A stretch of DNA of 13,682 nt from assembly GCA_910580135.1 (NCBI GenBank), contig CAJTXC010000026.1, positions 1 to 13,682 on the forward strand. The letters are read 5' to 3'. Each line of letters begins with the position of its first letter. Within the stretch, counting starts at the first letter, position 1. This stretch comes from an uncultured Bacilli bacterium (GTDB lineage: Bacteria > Bacillota_I > Bacilli_A > RF39 > UBA660). Shown one piece after another: positions 1 to 5,262 of this stretch. The position numbers were made by a program, and so were the translations under genes. Under the pieces are notes generated by a model. It did no database searches. It was not told the DNA's origin and saw only the letters and a list, made by a program, of their open reading frames with translations.

Positions 1-294
1 GCTACACATAATAAGTATACATTTTTGGGTTAATAAAAAGAAGTCTCTTCGTGTATACCTTTCCCTTATTGCTTAATTAATTTTTCTTGCTATGCTAGTA
101 TCTCCTTTTTGATGTTAAAATATCTATACTAGCATATTTTAAAACCAATTTAAGAATAACACATATGATTAAATTTTTAAAGGGCGTTTTATTGTTTTTT
201 TCAAAATATAGTAAATAAAAGGTAAAGTCATATTTTCGTGGTCTTTATGTTTTAAGCGTTTTTTTTTTACATCTAAAGGTCGTTAGTTTAACAC
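1..294. other. AT-rich non-coding region, no gene recognised
   Basis: No convincing coding region is visible on either strand. The stretch is AT-rich, with homopolymer runs such as the T-run near 261-269. It holds one clear inverted repeat (91-136) and ends at the terminator of the minus-strand tRNA. Two copies of the six-base palindrome gtatac occur near 16-21 and 53-58. I see no convincing promoter. A purine-rich RBS-like run on the minus strand inside the inverted-repeat loop is not followed by an open frame. Confidence 0.6.
91..136. repeat. Inverted repeat, 11-bp perfect arms
   Basis: The left arm at 91-101 (tatgctagtat) is the exact reverse complement of 126-136 (atactagcata), with a 24-base AT-rich loop. 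A short T-run follows on the plus strand, so it could be a weak terminator for a gene lying before the window. It could also be a protein-binding or recombination site. Nothing nearby settles which. Confidence 0.55.
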
Positions 295-322
295 AAAAAA
301 ACTAGATGATAAACATCTAGTT
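295..322 (-). terminator. Rho-independent terminator of tRNA-Met
   Basis: Read on the minus strand, bases 322-314 and 308-300 form a 9-bp stem (aactagatg with catctagtt) around a 5-base loop. A run of six U from 300-295 follows. It lies 9 bases beyond the tRNA 3' end, which suggests the tRNA is transcribed alone. Confidence 0.85.
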
Positions 323-330
323 ACTTGCAT

Positions 331-407
331 TGGTAGCGAGAGAGGGGATCGAACCCACGACCTTTCGGGTATGAACCGAACGCTCTAGCCAGCTGAGCTA
401 TCTCGCC
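331..407 (-). tRNA. tRNA-Met (CAU), elongator type, CCA encoded
   Basis: The minus strand folds into a complete 77-nt cloverleaf. The acceptor arm is GGCGAGA/TCTCGCT, with a G1-U72 wobble. The anticodon stem is TTCGG/CCGAA around loop TTCATAC, giving anticodon CAT. The T-loop is TTCGATC and the CCA end is encoded. Position 1 is G paired with U72, whereas bacterial initiators have a C1-A72 mismatch. The body resembles Firmicutes elongator tRNA-Met rather than the lysidine-modified tRNA-Ile(CAU). The T-stem GTGGG/CCCTC has a U50-U64 mismatch where Bacillus, as I recall it, has a G-U pair. The tRNA has its own promoter and terminator. Confidence 0.95.
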
Positions 408-422
408 ATGAACTGCACTAAT

Positions 423-451
423 ATAATAGCAAGAAAAGGGTTTTAAATCAA
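423..451 (-). promoter_or_regulatory. Sigma-A-type promoter of tRNA-Met
   Basis: On the minus strand, TTGATT (451-446) and TATTAT (428-423) are separated by exactly 17 bases. Transcription would begin a few bases before the mature tRNA 5' end at 407. No other gene on that strand could use it. Confidence 0.75.
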
Positions 452-520
452 GTGTTTTTTGAAAAAAACTAAATTCCTTTAAAAAGATTAGAAAAAGATA
501 AAAAAATATGTCGAAATTTG

Positions 521-549
521 TTGATTATTATATTTTTTACCTTTATAAT
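521..549 (+). promoter_or_regulatory. Sigma-A-type promoter of the GNAT gene
   Basis: TTGATT (521-526) and a perfect TATAAT (544-549) are separated by 17 bases. The expected start near 556 leaves a leader of about 50 bases before the ATG at 607. Confidence 0.75.
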
Positions 550-606
550 AAATAACTATATATGGCACAGTAGCCTTATAAATTATTAAGTATTGTAGGT
601 GGTATT

Positions 607-1200
607 ATGAATTATGAAACTATTGAAATAAAGACGAAACGCTTGATAATGAAAAAGGGGAACGAAGAAGATTTTTTTAAGGTTTATGAATATGATTTTT
701 CTAAACTTAAAAACGTTGATGGGGTGTGCAAACTTGTAAAACAAGATAAAGAAAAAATACAAAGTTTATTTAAAGGTGGAATAAAAAAATATTATTCTAA
801 GATAAAAAAAGCACATATGTTTGATTGGATTATATATTTAAAAAACGAACCAGTGGGTAATATATTAACTGGTGAAGAAACGCTAGAAGAAAAAAAGATA
901 GAAGTGTCATTTAACATTCATCCAAGTTACTGGGGAAATGGTTATATGCCTGAAGCACTATCTAGTGTAATGGAATATTTATATTCTTTAGGTTATGATA
1001 ACATAATTTGCACTTATGCTGATGGTAATATAAAAGCTAAAAAGGTACTTGATAAATTAGGCTTTAAAGCGTATGAGATTATAGAAGACTCATTTATGAG
1101 CGAAAATAAAAATTTAGTTGATGAGTACAAAGTTATAATGACCAAGGAAGAGTGGTTTTCTAAAACTGGTAAATTAAGTAAAATTAAGGATTCTTTATAG
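607..1200 (+). CDS. GNAT family N-acetyltransferase (RimJ/RimL-like)
   Basis: This 197-residue cytoplasmic protein probably transfers an acetyl group from acetyl-CoA to an amine. The substrate cannot be told from sequence. The N-terminus (IEIKTKRLIMKK) has the typical opening of RimJ/RimL-type acetyltransferases. Residues 97-104 form the central strand. The acetyl-CoA pyrophosphate loop is WGNGYM at 109-114, followed by the helix to about 128, and NIKAKKVLDKLGF at 141-153 is the usual motif B segment. Length is normal for the family. The ATG at 607 follows AGGTGG by four bases. The gene has its own promoter (521-549), and a terminator overlaps its last codons, so it is probably monocistronic. 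It may modify a ribosomal protein, peptide or small molecule. The family call is firm and the role open. Confidence 0.85.
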   Translation: MNYETIEIKTKRLIMKKGNEEDFFKVYEYDFSKLKNVDGVCKLVKQDKEKIQSLFKGGIKKYYSKIKKAHMFDWIIYLKNEPVGNILTGEETLEEKKIEVSFNIHPSYWGNGYMPEALSSVMEYLYSLGYDNIICTYADGNIKAKKVLDKLGFKAYEIIEDSFMSENKNLVDEYKVIMTKEEWFSKTGKLSKIKDSL

Positions 1201-1212
1201 AATTCTTTTTTT
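1186..1212 (+). terminator. Terminator overlapping the GNAT stop codon
   Basis: AGGATTCT (1187-1194) pairs with AGAATTCT (1199-1206) around the loop TTAT, with one G-U pair, and a seven-T run (1206-1212) follows. The TAG stop codon spans the loop/stem border. Confidence 0.75.
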
Positions 1213-1213
1213 G

Positions 1214-1222
1214 TGCTATAAT
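1214..1222 (+). promoter_or_regulatory. Extended -10 promoter for the galE operon
   Basis: The sequence TGCTATAAT is a perfect extended -10 element immediately after the terminator T-run. No good -35 is present, because that position falls inside the terminator hairpin. Transcription would start near 1229, leaving a leader of about 15 bases that is almost all ribosome binding site. Confidence 0.55.
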
Positions 1223-1243
1223 TGGATCGTAGGAGGATTTAAC

Positions 1244-2242
1244 ATGAAAATATTAGTAACAGGTGGAACAGGTTTTATAGGAAGTCATACGTGTGTTGAA
1301 TTACTTGATGCAGGTTATGATGTAGTTGTAATAGATAATTTATCTAATTCTAAAAAAGAAGTTGTAAATTACATAGAAAATATAACTGGTAAAAAGATTT
1401 CTTTTTATGAAGAAGACGTATGTGATAAAGACGCTTTAAGACGTATATTTAATGAAAATAAGATAGATGCAATAATACATTTTGCTGGTTATAAGGCTGT
1501 TGGAGAATCTGTTGAAAAACCAATTATGTATTATCGTAATAATTTAGATTCTACTTTATCACTTCTTGAAGTAGCAGGCGAGTTTGGGGTTAAAAAAATA
1601 GCGTTTTCATCAAGCGCTACCGTGTATGGAAAACCAGAGAGTTTACCAATTAAAGAAAGTTTTCCATTATCTACAACAAATCCATATGGAACAACTAAAC
1701 TTATAATAGAAGGTATTTTAAGAGATTTATATAAATCTGATAACGAATGGAGTATTGCAATACTAAGGTATTTTAATCCAATTGGTGCGCATAAATCCGG
1801 TCTTATTGGCGAAAATCCTAACGGAATACCTAATAACTTAATGCCATATATTATTAAGGTTGCAACAGGAGAACTTGAATGTTTAGGCGTATTTGGTAAT
1901 GATTATGATACTCATGATGGAACTGGTGTTAGAGATTACATTCACGTGGTTGATTTAGCTAAAGGTCATGTTAAAGCAATTGATAAGGTTCTTAATAGTA
2001 CTGGATGTGATGCTTATAACCTGGGAACGGGTAATGGTTATAGTGTCTTAGATTTAGTTAATACGTTTATGAAAGTTAATGATGTTTCTGTTAAGTATGA
2101 AATAAAGGAAAGAAGAGCAGGAGATATTGATGCATGTTATGCAGATCCATCTTATGCTTTAGAAAAATTAGGTTGGAAAGCAGAAAAGGATATTAATGAA
2201 ATGTGTCTTGATGCGTATAACTTTGTTAAGAAGGTGAAGTAA
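1244..2242 (+). CDS. galE: UDP-glucose / UDP-GlcNAc 4-epimerase
   Basis: GalE interconverts UDP-glucose and UDP-galactose with bound NAD, supplying galactose units for polysaccharides and the Leloir pathway. The 332-residue product has full family length. The Rossmann loop is GGTGFIGS at 7-14, the catalytic serine region is FSSSATVYG at 121-129, and the YxxxK pair is Y148/K152. RYFNPIGAH lies at 175-183 and GVRDYIHVVDLA at 228-239. The position matching E. coli GalE Tyr299 is C298 (in DACYAD). In this family a small residue there lets the enzyme also accept N-acetylated sugars, so a bifunctional epimerase is likely. The frame is open eleven codons further upstream from a TTG, but that start would lie in the terminator tail. 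The ATG at 1244, seven bases after AGGAGG, is chosen. The stop overlaps the next start by one base. Confidence 0.95.
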   Translation: MKILVTGGTGFIGSHTCVELLDAGYDVVVIDNLSNSKKEVVNYIENITGKKISFYEEDVCDKDALRRIFNENKIDAIIHFAGYKAVGESVEKPIMYYRNNLDSTLSLLEVAGEFGVKKIAFSSSATVYGKPESLPIKESFPLSTTNPYGTTKLIIEGILRDLYKSDNEWSIAILRYFNPIGAHKSGLIGENPNGIPNNLMPYIIKVATGELECLGVFGNDYDTHDGTGVRDYIHVVDLAKGHVKAIDKVLNSTGCDAYNLGTGNGYSVLDLVNTFMKVNDVSVKYEIKERRAGDIDACYADPSYALEKLGWKAEKDINEMCLDAYNFVKKVK

Positions 2243-2628
2243 TGACCAATGAAAAAAATCAATTAAAGATCATTTTACAACGTTTTTTAAATGAAAAAGA
2301 TTACGAAAATTTTATTATAGAAATAACAAAATTAGAACTTACTGATGAAAACTATATTATGTATTTGGGTTTGATAGAAGATGTTTTATCTGAAAGAATG
2401 TTAAAAGAAGATATTATTAACGTTTCTTCAGGTGAAAAACTTTTGAGAACCCTTGGTGTTATTGAAAAAGAAAAAACTTTTCTTGAAATGTTAAATGATA
2501 TTAAACTTGCAGTAATTGAAATTTTTAGTAGAAAATTAAAGGTAAGAAAATCTGTTACGTTTAGTGATGATGAAAGAAATAAAAAAATAAAAGAAGAATT
2601 AAATAATTTTGAAGGAAGGTTTATGTAA
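2242..2628 (+). CDS. Hypothetical helical protein, galE operon
   Basis: I do not recognise this 128-residue protein. It has no signal peptide or membrane segment and looks almost entirely helical and charged. The first 60 residues resemble a pair of short helical hairpins. Residues 100-125 are rich in Lys, Glu and Asp. The ATG overlaps the galE stop as TAATG, with AAGGTGAAG just upstream as ribosome binding site. The gene itself ends in another TAATG overlap with the following membrane gene. That packing makes translational coupling of all three very likely and supports it being a real gene. A soluble partner of the downstream membrane protein is possible, but only neighbourhood suggests it. 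Confidence 0.75.
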   Translation: MTNEKNQLKIILQRFLNEKDYENFIIEITKLELTDENYIMYLGLIEDVLSERMLKEDIINVSSGEKLLRTLGVIEKEKTFLEMLNDIKLAVIEIFSRKLKVRKSVTFSDDERNKKIKEELNNFEGRFM

Positions 2629-3227
2629 TGAAAAGAATTACTAATACATTAATATTTTTGTGTTCTTTAGCAGCTATATGTTTTATGGTAAAGGATATAA
2701 ACGTAGGAAATTATGATCGTATATTAGGTGATATAACGATACCTTTAGTTTTACTAATTCCAAGAATTATAAAGAATTTATTTAAAATAAGAATAACTGA
2801 TACCATGGAACTTATTTACGTTGTGTTTATCATACTTGCTCAGTTTTTAGGGAGTGTAGTTAATTTATATAATAATGATACAACTTGGTGGTATGATTTA
2901 TTTGCCCATTTTTTATCTGGGGTTTTGACGTCTGTTTTAGCACTTGTTGTATTAAATTGGTTTGGTGTATACAAAGAAAAAAATAAGGGATTTAACTTTT
3001 TATTTATAATATGTTTTACTCTTATGGTGGCATCTATTTGGGAATTTGTAGAATTTGGTACTGATGTATTTTTAGGTATGAACGTACAGCATTCTTTAGA
3101 AACTGGTGTTAAAGATACGATGGAAGATATGCTTGTTGCTTTTGCTGGAAGTTTAATAGTAAGTGTTACTTATCTTTTAGAAGGTAAAAAAGGATTTATA
3201 AAAAAACTAGTTAGTGATTTAATATAA
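2628..3227 (+). CDS. YjdF/DUF2238-like integral membrane protein
   Basis: This 199-residue protein has about six hydrophobic segments (roughly 5-22, 35-50, 60-80, 90-112, 122-142 and 165-186). Acidic and His residues lie at membrane borders: DLFAHFLSG (D90, H94), SIWEFVEFGTD (E139, E142) and DTMEDM (D163, D167). This pattern, an Asp/His pair followed by WEFxE and DTxxD, is what I know from the YjdF (DUF2238) family of predicted membrane proteins, whose function is unestablished. Clustered charged residues suggest metal binding or catalysis within the membrane, which is inference. The start overlaps the previous stop by one base, with GAAGGAAGG upstream. The final codons lie inside the 36-bp sequence repeated at 4594-4629. 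Confidence 0.7.
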   Translation: MKRITNTLIFLCSLAAICFMVKDINVGNYDRILGDITIPLVLLIPRIIKNLFKIRITDTMELIYVVFIILAQFLGSVVNLYNNDTTWWYDLFAHFLSGVLTSVLALVVLNWFGVYKEKNKGFNFLFIICFTLMVASIWEFVEFGTDVFLGMNVQHSLETGVKDTMEDMLVAFAGSLIVSVTYLLEGKKGFIKKLVSDLI

Positions 3228-3233
3228 TCACTA
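3198..3233 (+). repeat. Direct repeat copy A (36 bp)
   Basis: This 36-bp block matches 4594-4629 with a single difference (T at 3215, C at 4611). It covers the last nine codons of the YjdF-like gene, its stop and most of its terminator stem. Similarity ends abruptly on both sides. The copies are 1,396 bp apart in the same orientation. Confidence 0.9.
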
Positions 3234-3242
3234 ATTTTTTTT
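3211..3242 (+). terminator. Terminator of the galE operon
   Basis: TTAGTGATT (3211-3219) pairs perfectly with AATCACTAA (3226-3234) around a six-base loop that carries the stop codon, followed by eight T (3235-3242). It separates the galE operon from the G9-promoter module. Confidence 0.85.
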
Positions 3243-3270
3243 ACACTTTTTATTAAAAATTTACACTTTT
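3240..3270 (+). repeat. Tandem 11-bp motif at 20-bp spacing
   Basis: The 11-base tttacactttt occurs at 3240-3250 and again at 3260-3270, each followed by an ATT-containing run. A 20-bp period is about two helical turns, and the pair ends 24 bp before the -35 box at 3294. A regulator-binding site is possible, but chance in AT-rich DNA is also possible. Confidence 0.35.
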
Positions 3271-3293
3271 ATTTCCACAAGCTTTCTAAAATC

Positions 3294-3320
3294 TTGACGG
3301 GGGGGGGATTATGCTATTAT
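3294..3320 (+). promoter_or_regulatory. Candidate phase-variable promoter with G9 spacer
   Basis: The -35 TTGACG (3294-3299) and -10 TATTAT (3315-3320, preceded by TGC as an extended -10) are separated by only 15 bases. Nine consecutive G (3299-3307) run from the end of the -35 into the spacer. A gain of two G would give the ideal 17-base spacer. Neisseria porA is a known case in which poly-G length between -35 and -10 sets transcription level by slipped-strand mispairing. No other G-run of this length occurs in this AT-rich window. Confidence 0.65.
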
Positions 3321-3382
3321 CAACATGTAAGATAAAGGAATTAATTGTTTATCTACAAATGATAATAGAAAAGGAGTATAAA

Positions 3383-3475
3383 ATGAAAGAAGAAAAAAAT
3401 TATGTAGAAATATCTGCAAATGAAGAAGTAAGAAAAAAATATTTCAAGAAAATGGAGGTTTTAATTTATGAATAA
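3383..3475 (+). CDS. Small ORF, 30 aa, leader of the module operon
   Basis: This short frame encodes a charged 30-residue peptide beginning MKEEKNYVEISANEEV, with a Lys-rich centre (RKKYFKK) and no membrane segment. Its ATG has one of the best ribosome binding sites in the window, AAGGAG six bases upstream. Its end overlaps the next gene's start by eight bases, so ribosomes finishing it would be placed to start the membrane gene. It could be a functional small protein, or a leader whose translation opens the downstream start. No relative is recognised. Confidence 0.6.
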   Translation: MKEEKNYVEISANEEVRKKYFKKMEVLIYE

Positions 3476-3905
3476 TAATTTAGATGAAAAGCTGGTTTCA
3501 GCATATGTTGGGTGGAAATACGAGAAACTAAAAAATAAGAAATTTTCTTTTCCATCACTATTTTTTAGTTGGGAATATATAGCATATAGAAAGTTTTATG
3601 GTTTATTCTTTATATACGTAATTTTAGAAAGACTATTTTCAGTTGTGTTATCAACTTCTTTAAAAGAAAACCCAATTTTAGTAATTTGCATTTTTATACC
3701 TAATATTATATTATCTTTAATATTTAATAAATTATATTTAAATAATGTAAAAAAGAAAGTTAATAAAATTAAAGATTCTAATCCAAATGCCAGTGAAACC
3801 GAGTTAATTAATATATGCTCTAAAAAAGGTGGCGTAAGTGTCATTCCTGTTATTATAGCGACAATTATTATAATAATTGTTAATGTTGTATTAAGGTATT
3901 TGTAA
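3468..3905 (+). CDS. DUF2628-like small membrane protein
   Basis: The 145-residue product begins with a short soluble stretch. The segment YVGWKYEKLKNKKFSFPSLF is followed by SWEYIAYRKFYG (34-45), which resembles the aromatic and YRK-type signature of DUF2628 proteins. Hydrophobic segments lie at about 45-63, 69-88 and 124-143. The Lys-rich loop between the last two (90-103) and a short acidic stretch (NPNASETELI) are probably cytoplasmic. DUF2628 proteins are uncharacterised membrane proteins. GGAGG lies nine bases before the ATG at 3468, inside the preceding small ORF. The next gene starts two bases after the stop. Three Asn codons follow Met both here and in the next gene. The family match is moderate. 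Confidence 0.65.
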   Translation: MNNNLDEKLVSAYVGWKYEKLKNKKFSFPSLFFSWEYIAYRKFYGLFFIYVILERLFSVVLSTSLKENPILVICIFIPNIILSLIFNKLYLNNVKKKVNKIKDSNPNASETELINICSKKGGVSVIPVIIATIIIIIVNVVLRYL

Positions 3906-3906
3906 T

Positions 3907-4545
3907 ATGAATAATAATTTTAATCAAAATACAAACAACTTTACTAATAACGACAGTAATATGGGGAATCAACAATTTAATAATATGTATTCTCAAAATA
4001 ATGAGCCAAGTATTAATCAAAGTCAGGTAAATAATCAAATTAATTTAAATAATAACCAGGTATATAACAATATGAATGATTATAATAATCAATCAAATAC
4101 TAATATAAGGTCAACGTTTAATAGTACTAATGTTGAAGCAAATAGTAATATAAAAAAAGTAATAATTATTGCTGTTATTATAATTGTTATAATATTCTTT
4201 TTAGTAAAAGTTTTTGGTAATAAATCATCTGATAATAGTAGTAACATGGATAATCTTAATAATGTACAATCAGCAGTGACAATTGATTATTATGATGCTG
4301 CATATGATCCTAAAAAATATCAAAATTATGAAGATAAAGTAATTACTATAGAGCATGTATATGTTTGGAAAGCAGACGAAGATACCTTTTTAGGGAAACT
4401 TGGATTTCTTGTAAATTGCACAAATCAAAATAGTCTTAATTTAGATGACCTAAAAGATGAAGATTCTGTTACAATAAAAGGAAAATTATCATATATATCA
4501 TCTGGTGCTTATAGTATGCGAAATTGTATTGTCACAAAAGAATAA
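3907..4545 (+). CDS. Asn/Gln-rich single-pass membrane protein, OB-fold-like domain
   Basis: Three regions are visible in 212 residues. Residues 1-82 are low complexity, with 33 Asn and 9 Gln by hand count and almost no hydrophobic clusters. A single transmembrane helix runs from about 85 to 101, flanked by KK before and K after. Residues 125-210 look like a small beta-barrel: KVITIEHVYV, a central strand ending in NC at 170-171, SVTIKGKL, then MRNCIVT. That strand order resembles the tRNA_anti-like OB-fold found in small bacterial exported proteins. With KK before the helix, the Asn-rich tail is probably inside and the barrel outside, though the charge signal is weak. AAGG about nine bases upstream is a modest ribosome binding site within the end of the previous gene. 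Function is unknown, perhaps a scaffold or surface sensor acting with the upstream protein. Confidence 0.75.
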   Translation: MNNNFNQNTNNFTNNDSNMGNQQFNNMYSQNNEPSINQSQVNNQINLNNNQVYNNMNDYNNQSNTNIRSTFNSTNVEANSNIKKVIIIAVIIIVIIFFLVKVFGNKSSDNSSNMDNLNNVQSAVTIDYYDAAYDPKKYQNYEDKVITIEHVYVWKADEDTFLGKLGFLVNCTNQNSLNLDDLKDEDSVTIKGKLSYISSGAYSMRNCIVTKE

Positions 4546-4593
4546 ATCTTGCTCTTTTCTATTTTTATGCTGATATGTTAGAACTATTTGTAA

Positions 4594-4629
4594 ATAAAAA
4601 AACTAGTTAGCGATTTAATATAATCACTA
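4594..4629 (+). repeat. Direct repeat copy B (36 bp)
   Basis: Second copy of the 36-bp block at 3198-3233, with one mismatch (C at 4611). Here it is non-coding and forms the left arm, loop and half the right arm of a bidirectional terminator. The bases on each side do not match copy A. Confidence 0.9.
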
Positions 4630-4640
4630 GCTAGTTTTTT
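4597..4640. terminator. Bidirectional terminator between convergent genes
   Basis: Arms 4597-4615 and 4622-4640 pair over 19 bp, with one G-U pair and one C-A mismatch, around a six-base loop. Six A at the start and six T at the end make it work on both strands. It serves the N-rich gene (plus) and the DUF6512-like gene (minus), whose last codons lie in the right arm. Confidence 0.85.
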
Positions 4641-5158
4641 ATTCCATATATTAAGTTTGTTGGATCAATAAATAATTTATTTTCAGGTGGAAAATAGGTT
4701 AATAGACCAAATATAACATATACTGTAATAGTAAAAATGATTGCCATGTTTTCTAGTTTTAAGTCTTCTTTTTTCATCATTATGTATGATATTATTTCTG
4801 CTATTATAATTGCTATAAACATAATTATTATTGTGATTGTCAAGTTTTCTCCAACCCCGTTATAAACTGGTAAATACATTGCTAGGAAGATGGGAATAGA
4901 TGCTAAAGCTGCGGTAAAGTTAGATATACATACGTTGCTAATATCTAGCTTTTTTGTATTAACAATTATTTTTTGAATAACTCCTGCAAGCAAGATACTT
5001 CCAAATAGTATTTTCATATGTTCCCATATACTTTCATTAACTGGTGCAATTATACTTGTTACAAAGCAAGGTAATTTGTCATATAAAAAATGAAGTGGAA
5101 AAGTAAGCAAGAAAGCTAATATTATTCCAAGTATTTTTATCTTTTTAATTTTATTCAT
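4631..5158 (-). CDS. DUF6512-like integral membrane protein
   Basis: The 175-residue protein has about five hydrophobic segments. A signal-anchor-like helix (8-25) is followed by FPLHFLYD and the striking motif PVNESIWEHMK (39-49). That motif is what I associate with the DUF6512 family, membrane proteins of unknown role found mainly in Firmicutes. Further helices lie near 52-66, 84-98, 106-127 and 137-154. The His and Glu of NESIWEH are candidates for an active or metal site, by inference. The ATG at 5158 has a perfect AGGAGG six bases upstream. No strong minus-strand promoter is visible in the 104-base divergent gap. A TATAAT (5231-5226) overlaps the opposing promoter but lacks a good -35. 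The gene ends in TAG. Confidence 0.7.
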   Translation of the reverse strand: MNKIKKIKILGIILAFLLTFPLHFLYDKLPCFVTSIIAPVNESIWEHMKILFGSILLAGVIQKIIVNTKKLDISNVCISNFTAALASIPIFLAMYLPVYNGVGENLTITIIIMFIAIIIAEIISYIMMKKEDLKLENMAIIFTITVYVIFGLLTYFPPENKLFIDPTNLIYGIKN

Positions 5159-5206
5159 ATAAACCTCCTGTTAAATATTATGAATTTATATTAAGTTAAT
5201 ATTCAT

Positions 5207-5235
5207 TTGACTTTAATCTTTAGAAATTATACAAT
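5207..5235 (+). promoter_or_regulatory. Sigma-A-type promoter of the 5263-7194 operon
   Basis: TTGACT (5207-5212) and TACAAT (5230-5235) are 17 bases apart. The expected start near 5242 leaves a leader of about 20 bases containing GAAGG. Confidence 0.75.
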
Positions 5236-5262
5236 TGTAATACTTAGGAAAGAAGGTAAATT

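Larger units (their letters stand above)
3234..4629 (+). other. Putative inserted accessory module between 36-bp repeats
   Basis: The segment between the two repeat copies carries its own promoter, three genes of no obvious housekeeping role and a terminator. Excising one repeat plus the segment (1,396 bp) would leave the YjdF-like and DUF6512-like genes convergent, seven bases apart, sharing the palindromic terminator now at 4597-4640. No transposase or integrase is present and the ends show no terminal inverted repeats. The insertion mechanism is therefore unknown, and insertion itself is an inference from the repeats. Confidence 0.55.

Noticed and set aside
1211..1243. Eleven-residue N-terminal extension of GalE from a TTG
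   Set aside because: It would start inside the terminator T-run, before the predicted transcription start, and would encode the ribosome binding site as protein; the Rossmann motif begins normally from the ATG at 1244.
3331..3353. Riboswitch or attenuator in the module leader
   Set aside because: Only a 6-bp AT-rich hairpin (GATAAA/TTTATC) is present, with no known aptamer core or terminator.
5226..5254. Minus-strand promoter for the DUF6512-like gene
   Set aside because: TATAAT is present on the minus strand at 5231-5226, but the -35 position reads TTCTTT and it overlaps the better plus-strand promoter; too weak to list as a feature.
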